NCBI GenBank assembly: GCA_000442125.1
Contig: KE546966.1
Span: 1,599,471 to 1,663,470, forward strand
Length of the DNA: 64,000 nt
DNA from: Opeltia flavorubescens
Taxonomy: Eukaryota > Ascomycota > Lecanoromycetes > Teloschistales > Teloschistaceae
Reading direction: 5' to 3'
Below are positions 12,776-25,345 of this stretch, one piece after another (the stretch's first letter is position 1; the number at the start of each line of letters is the position of its first letter). The position numbers and the translations under genes are program-made. The notes under the pieces were generated by a model. That model had not been told where the DNA came from and searched no databases. It was given only the letters and a program-made list of their open reading frames with translations.

Positions 12776-15700
12776 TATAATATAAGGATTTTTTTATTAA
12801 AATCCCTACTATTAATAATTTTAACCTTTAATTTTTATTAATTAATATATATAAGTCTTATATAAGTATTATTATATATAATTAAGGCGTTAATATTTAT
12901 TAAAGATATAATAAATATATTAACTTTAAAATAAAGAATATATAATAAAAAAAATTTATTGAAATTATAGAAGTATTTAAAACCGAACTTTTTTTTTAAT
13001 ACCTCCTTTAATATTTAGTTTTGACTATATTTAAAATATAGCTCGCTATTTATTGAATTTATATAATTATTATTAATTTTTAATATATTAATATTTATTA
13101 TAATAAAAATAACTTGTTTTTTTAAATAGTTTTTATTATTATTAAAATTAATAAAATTTAAATAAATAGCTTTAATTAAATTCTTTACAGTATTTTCCAG
13201 AATTAACCTATATTTTTATAATATTTTTTTAATATTAGGTTTACTTATAATAAAAGTATTAGTATTATTTATTTTTAGTTCTTTTTAAGTAAACTTCTCT
13301 ATATTAAAGCGATTCTATATATTTAATAAAAGATTATAAAGCTGTATATTAATTACTAACTATAAAATATAAATATTTTTTTAAAAAAAAAGTTTTATAA
13401 ATATATATAGATTACTAAATCTAAATTTGTATTAAAATATATAAGTAAGTATCAATAAAAATCGCTATAAAAATAAACTACTTTTTTTATAAATAGAATA
13501 TTAAAATTAATTCCTATTAAATTATAAAAAATTTAGATAATAGTTATAAAATTCGATATTCGTTATATTATTAAATTATTTTAAAAGATTAAATCGGCCT
13601 TATAAAAAAGCTCTACTCTTATTATATTTTTTTTAATTTTATAAATATTATTAAATATAAAATCTAGTAGAATCTAAAATATATTATAAATAGTTTGATT
13701 ATTATTAAATAAAGTCGATATAATATTAAAAAAAGTAATAATAAAAATAATTTTATTATTTTTTAAAAACGAGTAGAGTTTAATTATAATAATATTTTAT
13801 ATAAAAGTTTTACTAGTATTATTTAAACTATCTAAAAAAAAGATTAGAGTTTATATTTATATTATTAAGATTTTTATTAAATAATTTATTATTAATAACC
13901 GCTTTTATAATAATTTTAATAGTAGTTTATTAATTATAATTAAATTTAGTTTATTTTATTTTTATTATATTTTATATTACTATTAATTATTTTTTTTATA
14001 TTAGCTAGTTAAACTTTATTAAAAACTTATTAATTTAGATTATTAAGGCTAGTATATCGAAGTCGGTTAATATATAAAGTTCCTTTAATTAAGCTATTTA
14101 ATTTAAAAGGATTTTTATTAAATATAAAGTTAGTTATTTATTATAATTTTAAAAACTATTTAAATTATTATTAAAAATAGCGGGGAGTTTATAATAATCC
14201 CGGGTAAGAATTCTTTTATAGTTTTTTAAAAGCCTAGATTATATATTAAAATATATTAAAAAACGATTTTTAATTATAATTTTATTATAAAATCGATATA
14301 GATTTAATATAGTAATAGACTTATTTATTTTTAAAAAAGTTTTATAAATATATATATTTAATTAGATAATATTTTATAAATATTATTATAAAAAAATTTT
14401 AAAGTATTATTATAATAGTTTAAATTTTTATTATTTTTTAAATCTAATTATACTATTTTTAATTATTATTAACTAGATTAAAAATTATATACGCTTTTTT
14501 CTATCCTTTTAATTCCTATTTAATTCTACTATTTTTTTTATTAAAAATAGGAATAAAAATAGTTTTATAACTTTAAAAAATATTATACTTTTTTTATATA
14601 TAAATAAGTACTATATATAGAAGAAATCGCTAGATTTAAAGTTTATAAAATAAATACGCTTTATTATATACCCTCGTTAATAAATTTTCTACTTTTTATA
14701 GTTTTAATTTTAGGTAAATATTTATAAAAAACTATAATAAAGATATTCGCGCGGGTTAATCTTTTAACTTTTTATTTATTATAGTTATTATAAGCTTTAC
14801 TTTTTTATTTTTTTAATCTATTAATTTATAATAAAGAATTCGGTTAGAATTATTTAATAAAAACTTCTTTTATATATTAAAGCTGCTGTTATTTTTATTT
14901 TAAAATAAAAAATTATATATTATTTATTTTTTAAATAAATTATAAAATATTATATTAAAGGTTTATCACTTTTTATTAATAAATCTAAAATTTTTTAATA
15001 AATTTTATATAATTCTATTTATTTATTTAATTAAAAAAATATAATTTTATTAATAAATATTTTATTATTTTACGCGCTATTAGAATATTATAAATTTATT
15101 TTTTTAGTAAATATAGCTTAATTATTAATAAAGTCGCTTTTTTTATAAATATATTTATAAAGGTAGTTTATTAATTTTAATAAAGTATAAACTTTAATAT
15201 TAACATAGATACAGAACTTTATAATTAGATATTAATTATAAAGTACTATTTATATATTAATTTATAGCGTTCCCTCTATAAATTTCTAGGTAGATTAATA
15301 ATATTAAAAAAAGCTATTAGAATAGTTTAAATTAGAAATATTAGTTTTTAATTAAAAAAAAACTTTATATATTATCTATTTATATTTTTATAAAAGTTCT
15401 TAATCTTATTTTTATAATTTTTATAGATTATATATTATTTTATTTATTTAAAAAGATTGGTATTTTTATTAAAATCGAGGATAATAGTTTAAATAATATT
15501 ATTAATATTATTTAAGTTAGGATAATTAAAAAAACTTAGGATAATTAAAATATAGGCGTAAAAAAAACCTTTTTTCTAAAATTCGATAATATATATATAG
15601 CCGCAGCATTCGCTTATAATATATTTTTTATTAGATTCTATATTAGTTTTTAAAGTTTTAACTAGAATATATAAATAATAAAATCTAACTATTATTTAAG

Positions 15701-18689
15701 TATTTAACTAGGATAAATATCCCTTTTAATTTTTTTTAATTAAAGTTATAAATAAAAGTAATAAAGAAAAAGAATTTATTAAAATTATAAATTAAAATAA
15801 TAATATCTTATTTTTAAGTTTTATATATTATAGATTATTATAGTAGCGAGAAGATAGAATATTTATTTTATTTTTGGTATTATTAAGTTTATATCTTTAT
15901 TTTAAACGATTTATAAAACTATTATAAAGATTAGTATAAAAGTCCTACTAATTTTAATAAATATAATTAAAGTTTCTTAATTTAATATAAATTATAGAAT
16001 TAATAGTAAAATATTAATAAAGCTAATTTAAATATAATAAACGATGAAATTTACTAAAGCGCTTTTAATATATAAATTAGTTATATAGAGTATATATTAA
16101 AATATAGTAATTATATAATAAAATTATTATAAATATATTTTAAAAATATAAATATATTTATATTATATAATAATAAAACTACTTTTAAATAATTTATTTA
16201 AATCCTTTTCTTTTATTTATTAATACCACTTTAGAATTTTTTATTTTTTAATTTTTATTATTTTTATTTTTTTTATTTTTATTATACTAGCTTTTTTTAA
16301 CTTTAATGTACTAGCTTACTTAATTATACTAATCGCTATCGCTAGTAAATTTATTTATTATACTATACTTATCTCTATTATTAAAAAAGTCCTTAGTTTT
16401 ATTATTTTCCAGTCGATTATAAATATATTATTTTATTTATAAATTATAATAGCTTTTAAATCTATAAAAAGGTATATTTTTATTCTAGCTCTACTTATTA
16501 TAAGAAAATATAAAGGGATATTTTAGCGGTATATAAAAGGAATATTAAAAAAAATCTATTATAAAATATTATTATAAATTTATTAAATAAAAATATATTT
16601 ATTAAAACGTTAAAAGATATTATTATTATTAAATATTATTATTAAAATAACGATTTTATTTAATATAAGCTTATTATATATTCTCTTTTAAATTGTAAAA
16701 AAATTATTTTATATTAAATATAAAATTAGATTAAGGTTTATTAATTACTCGATTCGCTGTTTTATATAAATATATATTATAATATATAGGTTAATCTCTT
16801 TTATAATATTTTAAAGCGATTATAGAATTTAAGTATTTATTATAATTTAATTATAATCTACTTCTAAATATTATTTATATACTTTTTAATTAATACTAAT
16901 TATATAAATCTATATAAATTTAAAAATATCGCTTTTTTTAAAAAATATATTTAAAATTAAATACTTTATACCTTTTATTATATAAAAAGTTAATTAGATA
17001 CTATATTTATAATTAATAATAATAGTTTTATTAATAAAAAAAATTATTATTATAACTAATTAAAATATTATAAAATATTAAATTATTTTAATTATATTTT
17101 TTTTTTATTAACTTTATTTATTAATTAATAAATAGCCTTTTTAATTATTTTTTTTTATTATAAAAATATTTTTATTAATTAATTTAAATATACGATTTTA
17201 CTTTTTAATAAAATAGTTCTCTAGAAATTATATATACCGCGGTATAATTTTATTAGAGTAATAATACTAGTATTTCGTTTAAAATTATAGATCTATTATT
17301 ATATATTTTTTAGAATACTAATAAGCTTTATAATAAAAATAAATATTTTCTAATAATTAAAAAGGTTTTAAAAAATAAAATTCTATTTAAATATTTAAAT
17401 TCTTTATAATTATTTAATTATTATTAAGCTTCCTTTTATTATATTAAAAAATGCTTTATAAAGAATCGTAAAGCGTATTATAGACTTTTATTTTAATTTA
17501 TAAAAGCTATATAAAACCTTTTTTATTATTATAAGCTTTTAAATTTTAATTAAATTAATATTTAGATATATTAAACTTCTATTATAAAAAAGGAATATCT
17601 TTATTATTATCTAACTTAGAAGATAATAATATTAGAGCTTTATTTTAACTAAAATCTATTATAAGAATCTTATTAATATTAAAAAATAGTATTAAAGTAT
17701 TATTTTAATTAGAATTTATTAAATAAGTTTTATTATTATTATTTAATATTATTAATTTTTATTTTAAAACTTTATTTTTACTAATATTTATAAAAGTAAC
17801 TTTAATATTATTATCTAATTTTATTAGGTCCTTTATTAAAACCTTCTTCTATTTTAATTTATTTTTAATATTTTTAGAGGTTATATTAAAAGGGTTAAAA
17901 ATATAATTAATTAGTTTTTTAAACCTCCGTAGCTCCGATTTAGCTTATCGGATTTTATATAGTAGATATAATACTAGAGGTATTCAAAATAATATTAATA
18001 ACTAATTTTATTATTTTATCTATTTTTAAATAATTACTAGATTAGGGGCGAGGATAATAAAAAAAAGGGGGAGGAATATTATAAAAGCGTATAATAGATA
18101 GTAATAAATATAATAAAAAGCGGTAAAAATATAATAAAGGGCTTTTACGGAACTTAAAAGGGGGTATAATAAATAAAAAATAGTAAATTTAATAGAGTTA
18201 AGATAATAATTTAAATCTTTTTAAAAAAAGGCGTTTAAAATAGAGAATTTAATTAAATTCTTTTTATTTTAATTATATAGATAATACGATATATATTACT
18301 ATTAATAGAATCTAATAATTTTTATTTTAAAATATCGGTTTAAAGAATTAAATAAAATAAATATTATAAAATAGTAACTAACCTTTAATTAATAATTAAA
18401 ATATATAAATAGTAGTTTAAATAAAAGTTTTTTTAAATATTTAACTATATAATTTATAGCTAGAAAAAAATTATAATATTTTATATATATTATTTTTAAA
18501 AAAGGATTAAAGAAAGATAATAACTTTATATTATTATTTATATTAAAAAACGCGTTATAAAAATAATAAAATCGCTTTATTTAAATAATAAAAGAATAGT
18601 TATTTTTTAAAATTAAGATAGTTATAGATTAAAAAATCTATTAGTTATTAGCTTTATTAATAAACTTTTATTATATTAAATTAAATTAT
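12776..18689. other. Long degraded AT-rich region without identifiable genes
   Basis: About 5.9 kb of TA-rich, RIP-like sequence. Reverse-strand frames around 14400-15000 keep short lysine- and cysteine/tyrosine-like clusters that suggest a decayed transposon protein, but no catalytic motif, terminal repeat or known domain could be recognised. A slightly G-richer, A/G-biased stretch lies at about 18045-18180. I found no RNA genes. It most likely holds one or more old transposable elements older than A2 and C; the class is unknown. Confidence 0.5.
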
Positions 18690-18764
18690 TAATAAAAACT
18701 TTTTATAACTAATAGTTTAATTAATACTATTTTAAAATTTAAAATTTTTATAGTTTTAAAATAC

Positions 18765-18969
18765 TGTTGTATAGTAGGTATAGGGTAATAGTATTATATT
18801 AAAGGTAAGGAATTATTTATTTATAGACTCTATAACTTAATAAATATAGGCGCTAAAAGGCGCTAAACCCAACTGGGTAAATATATTTAAAAGGCCTCCT
18901 TCGAGCTACAGTGACCATTTAGCCCTACCTACTCTATTAGCCTTCTGCCTATACGGTATAGCCGTAACA
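18765..18969 (-). repeat. 3' LTR of A2
   Basis: This 205-bp LTR reads, on the + strand, from TGTTGTATAGTAGG to GCCGTAACA. It is the best-preserved family A LTR in the window, with CpGs still present and a clean TG...CA pair. Confidence 0.94.
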
Positions 18970-21900
18970 GATGCCGGTAATAAATAAAGCTATTAGCCTC
19001 TAATAGTGGGCTCTTCCTCGCCGATAAGCGGCTCTTTAGCTTGTTCCTGCTGCTTAATATTAGTATTAGTATTGTTAACGGCCTCGTATTGACTTCAATA
19101 GATTTCTTGACTTTAGCCCAGCGGCCCTTTTTTGTATACCCATCGATCAATCGTTAGCGGAATTCGGCTAATATTTCTACCAGGTTTACCGGAAAGTAAC
19201 GTACTATAAAAGCATTAGTATTTAGTAATTCGTCTATTTTTAGGCGGTATTTATAGCTAGTAAGCTTTAATAATATATCTAATATTATATTTATAATTCT
19301 AGGCTTATAGTAGATATTAAACTTAAAGTATTAAAGGTATTTAAAAGTTTATATTAAATAAAAGTTAAGTTTTTTTATAAATACTATATTTAAGCTAGTC
19401 TAGCGTAAAATATAAACTATAATAGAATAGTTCGTATAGATAATAGTAATATATTTAATTATTTTAATTATATAGCGGATTTTTTTAAATATCTAGATAA
19501 TACCTATAACCTCTAATTCTATAGGCTAATAGCGTATTTTAATATCTAATAGTAAATAGTTAAGGAATAGAATCGATCGTTTAGATTTCTACTTAGATTT
19601 TTTACCTATTTTATAGGTGGCTTCGTCTATATTATAATAGATATAGGTTATAAAATTAAAATTTTTACTATTATCTAGGTCTATATATAGTACTAAGCTT
19701 TTTTTAAAGTAGACTAGAATTAATAGCGATAAAAAAAGCTTTTATAAATAGTAAAACGCGTTAGATTCTTTAGATATAAGTATTATTAGTAGATTCCAGG
19801 TAGTAGTTTTTTTATAAATATTATTTTTAACGGTAATATTACGATTTATATAAGTTTTACGCTTTTAAAGTAGCATTATAATAGTTATATAATTACTAAT
19901 ATACTACTAAAGATAGCCTATTAAGCCTAAATATTTTTTTAGTTATTAGAATATACGTAAAAATAAGAGCTTTAAAATTATTTCTAATTTATTTTTTATT
20001 ATAATAAGTTTAAAGATATTAATCTTTTAGTTTAATAGATATATAAATTTATAATTAATAAATAATTTTATAAATAATAAATATAGATTTATAGTATTAA
20101 GTATACTAAAAATCTAATTAAAATATTCTGCGTATTTTTTTATTAAAGAGGAAAAAATTATAATATTATCAATATAGGCTTTAAAAAAGAAGTAAAATAA
20201 GTATAAAATTCTATTTATTATCTATTATATATAAACTAGTAAATTATAATTATCTATTACTAGTATTTTAAATAATTTTTACCCTTAATAAAAAACTATT
20301 ATTAGATAATAGCGGTACTATTAGTTAATTTACTATTTATAAAAAAAGTTTATAAAATTTATTATAAAAAAAACTTTAATATTATAACTTTATATTAGAA
20401 TTTCCGTTTATAGTAGAACTAAATAAATATTTAATATTATAATTTTATTAAATATCTAAATAATAATATAGTTTTTAAAGTTTTAATTAGTATTTTTTTA
20501 AATTATAAAGTAAAGAAACGAAAATAAAGTAGTTATAATAGTTTATTCTATTTATTTTTATTTATAAAACTTATTAAAGGCTTTATTAATAACCTTTTTA
20601 TTATAAATATTAATAGAATATATATAGATTTACCCGGGTTTATAAATCTATTCCTAGTTTTTTATTAATAGAATATCTATATACTCTAACTCTAATATAT
20701 TAATTATACTACTAATATTTTATTATAAGCGCGGGTAGCGTTTAATTAAAATAACTAGGATAATTTATTTAATTTATATTTTAAAAATTATTATTTTTAT
20801 AGAATATACTATTTCTATCCGATAGTTAGAATTAATAAATAGTATAATAGTAGTATTTAAAGCTATAGTAGTTATTATAATAGCCGCTATATAGCGTTTA
20901 AAGTTTTTTAAAAACTATTTAAACTTTTATTTTAGTTTTTTAATAGCTACTTTATAGTTTTTTAAGCTAATTTAATAGTATTTATTAGCTTTATATTCTT
21001 AAATAGTATTTAATTAAGATTTTATAGTTAATTAAATAAAAAATAGCGTATTATTCTAAATATAGACTTATTTAAGTATTTTATCTATAATATATATATA
21101 GCTAGCGAGGGTATTTTAAATTTTTAGTTTATAGATAAGATTATAGTTTTATAAAAGATTTAAAAGGTTTTAATATAGACTAGTAATTTTAATAGCTCTA
21201 CTAGCGTATAGCGGTATTATAATATATTAAGTATTATAAATAATAATATTTATTATAATACCTTTAATACTAGTAGCAATTAGTACTATTATATTATTAT
21301 AGGAGCTAATAGTTATAGTATTTTTAAAGAGATATATATTAATAATTTTAGGCTTTATAATATTAATATTAATAAATATCTTAATACTTAAATTATCTAT
21401 TAAATAAAGCTTATATATAATAATAATAAACTTTATAGCTTTTTTATTAGGTATAAAGATTTTAATAATAGTAAATTTAATAGTATTATATCGCCTTTTA
21501 CTAATATTTTTAATAGTTATAAAAGCTAGTATTTTTTAAATTATAGCCTACGGTAGTTATTTTAATAGAAATTTTTAGTTAATTAAATTTATTATATAAT
21601 CTATAATTTAATAAAAATTATAATTCTTTATATTAGATTATAAGCGAATATTTACAGTTATATAACGGTATTTTTAAAAAATAAAGCCTGCTATTAATAT
21701 ATTCTTTACGGTTAAATAAATTTACTAGGGTATTTATAGCGGCAGCTATTTAATAATCTCTAGCTCAATAATTTCTAGTTTAATAACCTCCGGTATATTC
21801 TTAAATAGTTTAACTAGTTTTAAATAAGTTTACGCTAGTACTACTAGAACGTTTAGCTTAATAGTTAGTTTAATTATAATAGCTATAGTTAAAAAAAGTT

Positions 21901-24016
21901 TTCTATTATAATAAACGCGTAGATAACGATATAAAATATTATTTAATTTAAAAATCTCGTTATATTTATTATATTAGTATATTTTAACTAGTTTAAATTC
22001 CGCGCGCTTTACTATAATAAAATAGAATTTTACTATATTATTATATTAAATAAGATTTTTAGCGGTAGTATATAGAGTTTTATTAGATTTTTTATTTATT
22101 ATATATTTAGTTCTAGTAAAATCTATTAATTAGTAGAAATTATTTTTATAATTTTCGTACTACTTTATTTTATCGCCTAGAACCTATTTACTAGAAGCTT
22201 CCTATTAGAAGTAGGCTCGCTAGTTATTTAACTAGCGGCTTTTATATAGATTCCGGCTATTATTATATTATTAATAGTTATAATTTTATTAATTTCCGGT
22301 TTAATTTTATTATAGTAGAGTAATTATTTTAAATAGGAACTATTAATAATTATATTAAATATTATATTAATTATTCTATATATTAGGCTCGTTTTTAATT
22401 AATAGAGTTTATAAAATTATAGAAAGATTCCGGTATTAGTATATAGTAGAAAATATATTCGATTAGTTTTTTTATATATAGTTTAAGTATATAAATAAAT
22501 ATTTAGGCGTATAAAAGGAGTTATTTTATAATAATTAATATACTATTACTTTTTTATATTATTTACTTTTATCCTTTTATAAAGGATTTAATTTTAGTAC
22601 TTTATAGTTTTTATTACTATTATAAATATTAAATAAATTATTCTTTTTATTTTAAAAGATTTTATAAAAGGTTTTAATAATAATTATTATAATTTTATTT
22701 AAAATTAATATTTATAGCCGGGCGTTAAAATATTTAATATTAATTATTATTTAAATACTTTTAGTAAATATTATTTTTATATTTTTTATTTTAATAATAA
22801 TATTATAGAGATATTTTAAAAGGTTTTTTTAAGTTTATATATTATTAATAGTATAATATATCTATTTTAGCTATACTAGCGTAATAAACAGTAGTTTATT
22901 AAAATAAATTTTAAAAAATATATATTATAATTTAAGACTTTTACTTAATTATAATAATTTATAAGTAGATTTATTAATTATAATAATAAACTATATAATT
23001 ATTTTACTTTATAAGTAAGAATTTAGATTATAATATATTAACGAAGTATTTATTATTTTATATTTAATTTTTATACGTTATTTAAAAGTATATTCATTAT
23101 AACAAATCTTATATAACTTTATAGATTTTATAAGCTATTTAGTATTATTTAATTAGAATAGATTAATATTATAAGCCTTTTATTATAATTTAGTAATAGT
23201 TAATATAGTTATTAAATTTACTAATATTATAATTAATTAATTCTAGAAATTTTATATAAAAAATCCTAGTAGTTAAACTAAACGGGCGTTTATAAGTAGT
23301 TACCTATTTAAAAGAGCTTATTATTATTATAATAGATTATTATTATTTATAGGTTTACTTTATTATTATTATAATAGAATTCCTATTATATTTAATAGCG
23401 GTATAATATTATTTTTTAATTTTACTAAATAAAATAGGTTAGATTTAGTATTAAAAAAAATATAGTTTTATTATTTAAATATATTAATAAATTTAGTAAT
23501 ATTTATAAATTTATTAAACTATTATAAATTTTTTAGCGAGTTTAAAAGATAAAAGTAAAGGTTTAAACTATTCTAGATAAAATTTATAGCTAGCTTTTAA
23601 ATATAGATTTAAAAGCCTTCGTTTTTAAAGATTATAATAATATTATTATAGAAATCGCTTATTACTTTAATAAAGATCTATAGGTACTCGCTTTAGTTTA
23701 TAGGGTAAGTAGTAATAAAAGCTATACTAGCTTTTATTATACTAGTTTAAATTATCCGGCTACTAGAAGATTTCTATATCAAGAAATAGTATAGGCCTGG
23801 ACTTTTTTTATAGATATAGTCGGTATAAATTTTAAGAATTATTATAAAGGCCCGATCCTATTTTAAAAATTATTTAATATATTTTTAGAACTTTTTAATA
23901 TAAAAAATAGCTATAATAAAAGCTAGTATAATAATAAAGTCGGTTAAGTCCTTTAAATTATTATAAAAGGTATCTAGAATTTTACTAGAAGGACTAGAAG
24001 TTAAAATATAATTTAA

Positions 24017-24394
24017 CTAGCACTGGGCCACCGTCCCATTGAGATTTTGCTGCTGGCAGCTGGCAGCTGGCAGCCGGTAGGGCTGGCAACTGGTAGGGCT
24101 GCCAGCCAGCGCAGTACGGCTAAAGCTTCTACGCGCTGTAACGCCACCAACTTTGATCCGATTTTCGAAATTTTTACAGCATTCGAATGCGCTCGTCAAG
24201 CGCTTTAAACTGAGCTACTTTACACGTTACTGTACACGAAACAGGTGAAGTTATTTAACTGCAAAAAACCAGCTATTTTAGTGGTTAGGGGCGCTAACCG
24301 GAAATGTATCTGCTTTTATTCGATACCAACCGATAAGGTTTATACTTATTTCGGGTCGGGAAGCCGATAAGGGACGTTTTCTAATATATATATA
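24017..24394 (+). mobile_element. B2: short GC-rich element, subfamily 1, best-preserved copy
   Basis: Starts CTAGCACTGGGCCACCG, continues through GCTGGCA heptamer repeats and a GGTAGGGCTG repeat pair, then a non-repetitive core, and ends GGGACGTTTTCTAATATATATATA. It keeps many CpG and CpA sites although the surrounding A2 is heavily mutated. It therefore arrived after A2 was mutated, or its small size protected it. Core segments such as GTAACGCCACC and the AATGCGCTCGTCAAGCGC block recur in palindrome C. A short open frame across it has no protein resemblance and is not a gene. Confidence 0.88.
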
Positions 24395-24557
24395 ATTAGT
24401 TCTATTTACTAAGTATTAGTATAAAAGCGGTAGTTTAATAAATAGAAAAATATTAAATCTACCCGGAAAATTTAATACTATATAATAGTTAATAATATAT
24501 ATATATAAAAGTTTATAGTACTATATTTTATATAGGTTACTTTTAATTACTATTATT

Positions 24558-24762
24558 TATTATATAGTAGATATAAAGTAATAGTATTATATTAAAGGTA
24601 AGAAATTATTTATTTATAAATTTTATAACTAAATAAATATAGGCGTTAAAAGGCGTTAAACTTAATTAGATAAATATATTTAAAAGGCCTCCTTTAAGCT
24701 ACGGTGGCCATTTAGCTCTACCTGCCCTATCAGCCTTCTATTTATACGGTATAGCCGCAATA
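24558..24762 (-). repeat. 5' LTR of A2
   Basis: This 205-bp partner of 18765-18969 is more RIP-altered, ends GCCGCAATA on the + strand, and is followed by the TSD AATAC at 24763-24767. Confidence 0.94.
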
Positions 24763-25259
24763 AATACATTTACTACGCGCTTTAAACGAAACTATTTTAT
24801 ATATTATTATATATAAAATTAACTGAGTTATCTTAACTATAAAATCCAGCTGAATTTTAGTATTCCTCGCTTCTAGAACGCAGCTTATAGCTAATAGATA
24901 AGCGGGTAAAAATTAATTTCTTTATTAGCTAGACCCTTTATTTATTAATCTATTCTTTATATAAAAGAATAGATAAATAAAAGGTCCAACTAATAAAGAA
25001 ATTAATTTCTACCCGTTTATTTATTAGCTGCAAGCTACGTTTAATAAGCGAGGAATTCCAAAATTCAGCCAGATTTTGCAGTTATAACAACTCGGTCAAT
25101 TTCGTAAATAGTAACGTGTAAAATAACTTAGTTTGAAGCGCTTAACGAGCGTATTCTAATACTATTAAAATTTTGAAATTTGAATAAAAACTGGTGGCGC
25201 TATAAGCTATAGCAGATCTACGCTAGCGATTTTGGATTGTACGCTTACTAAAAAAACTT

Positions 25260-25345
25260 ATAGGGCTGAAATAGCTAGTAGGGCTGAAAAGCCTAATAGG
25301 GCTGAAAAATCTGATAGGGCTAAAAAGCCTAGTAGAGCTGAAAAA
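25260..25345 (+). repeat. Minisatellite of about 20 bp, TAGGGCTGAAAAGCCTAG-like
   Basis: About four imperfect head-to-tail copies of a 20-21-bp unit (TAGGGCTGAAAAGCC plus a few bases). The TAGGGCTG core is also found as a two-fold repeat inside family B (for example 24076-24105), which links this array to the C/B group. Confidence 0.85.

Larger units (their letters stand above)
18765..24762 (-). mobile_element. A2: family A gypsy LTR retrotransposon fossil, reverse orientation
   Basis: This 6.0-kb element has 205-bp LTRs at 18765-18969 and 24558-24762 and a TSD, AATAC, at 18760-18764 and 24763-24767. It lies in the left arm of palindrome C. The reverse-strand content parallels A1: RT/RNase H-like sequence at roughly 19440-20570 and gag-like sequence toward 24000. 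It also carries B2 near its 5' end. Net of B2 its interior is shorter than that of A1. Most of it is RIP-saturated with very many breaks, but the 3' LTR and the adjoining 230 bp (to about 19200) keep normal GC and CpG content, a sharp contrast within one element. Confidence 0.93.
18690..25345. mobile_element. C: long foldback (palindromic) element, split by A2
   Basis: Apart from the A2 insertion, the flanks form a large inverted repeat centred near 24960. The left arm runs from about 18690-18764 and continues at 24763-24957. The right arm is about 24962-25190. Matching landmarks include CTGAATTTT...ATTCCTCGCTT on the left against AAGCGAGGAAT...AAATTCAGCC on the right, and AATTAATTTCTTTATTAG on both sides of the centre. 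The outer arm carries the same roughly 80-bp module as family B (an ACGCTC/AAGCGC block and a GGTGGCGCTATA block). After the right arm comes a tandem TAGGGCTGAAAAG array. There is no coding sequence. It is likely a foldback MITE or a head-to-head pair of B-related elements. The right arm retains more GC than the left. Confidence 0.8.

Noticed and set aside
14400-15300. Possible LINE or Copia protein on the minus strand
   Set aside because: Only lysine-rich and tyrosine/cysteine-like clusters are visible. No reverse transcriptase catalytic motif or endonuclease signature was found.
18929-19150. 73-codon open frame on the minus strand
   Set aside because: It spans the well-preserved 3' LTR of A2 and adjoining retroelement sequence. 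It is open only because this patch escaped RIP and has no independent gene features.
24017-24199. 60-codon open frame on the minus strand
   Set aside because: It lies entirely in the non-coding short element B2. Its residues reflect the GC-rich CTGGCAG repeats, and the frame is not kept in the other B copies.
24279-24328. tRNA-like A and B box resemblance in B2 (AGTGGTTAGGGGC, then TTATTCGATACC)
   Set aside because: The spacing is too short and it sits near the 3' side rather than at a 5' head. The A-box part is not conserved in subfamily 2. Not enough to call B a SINE or a tRNA relic.
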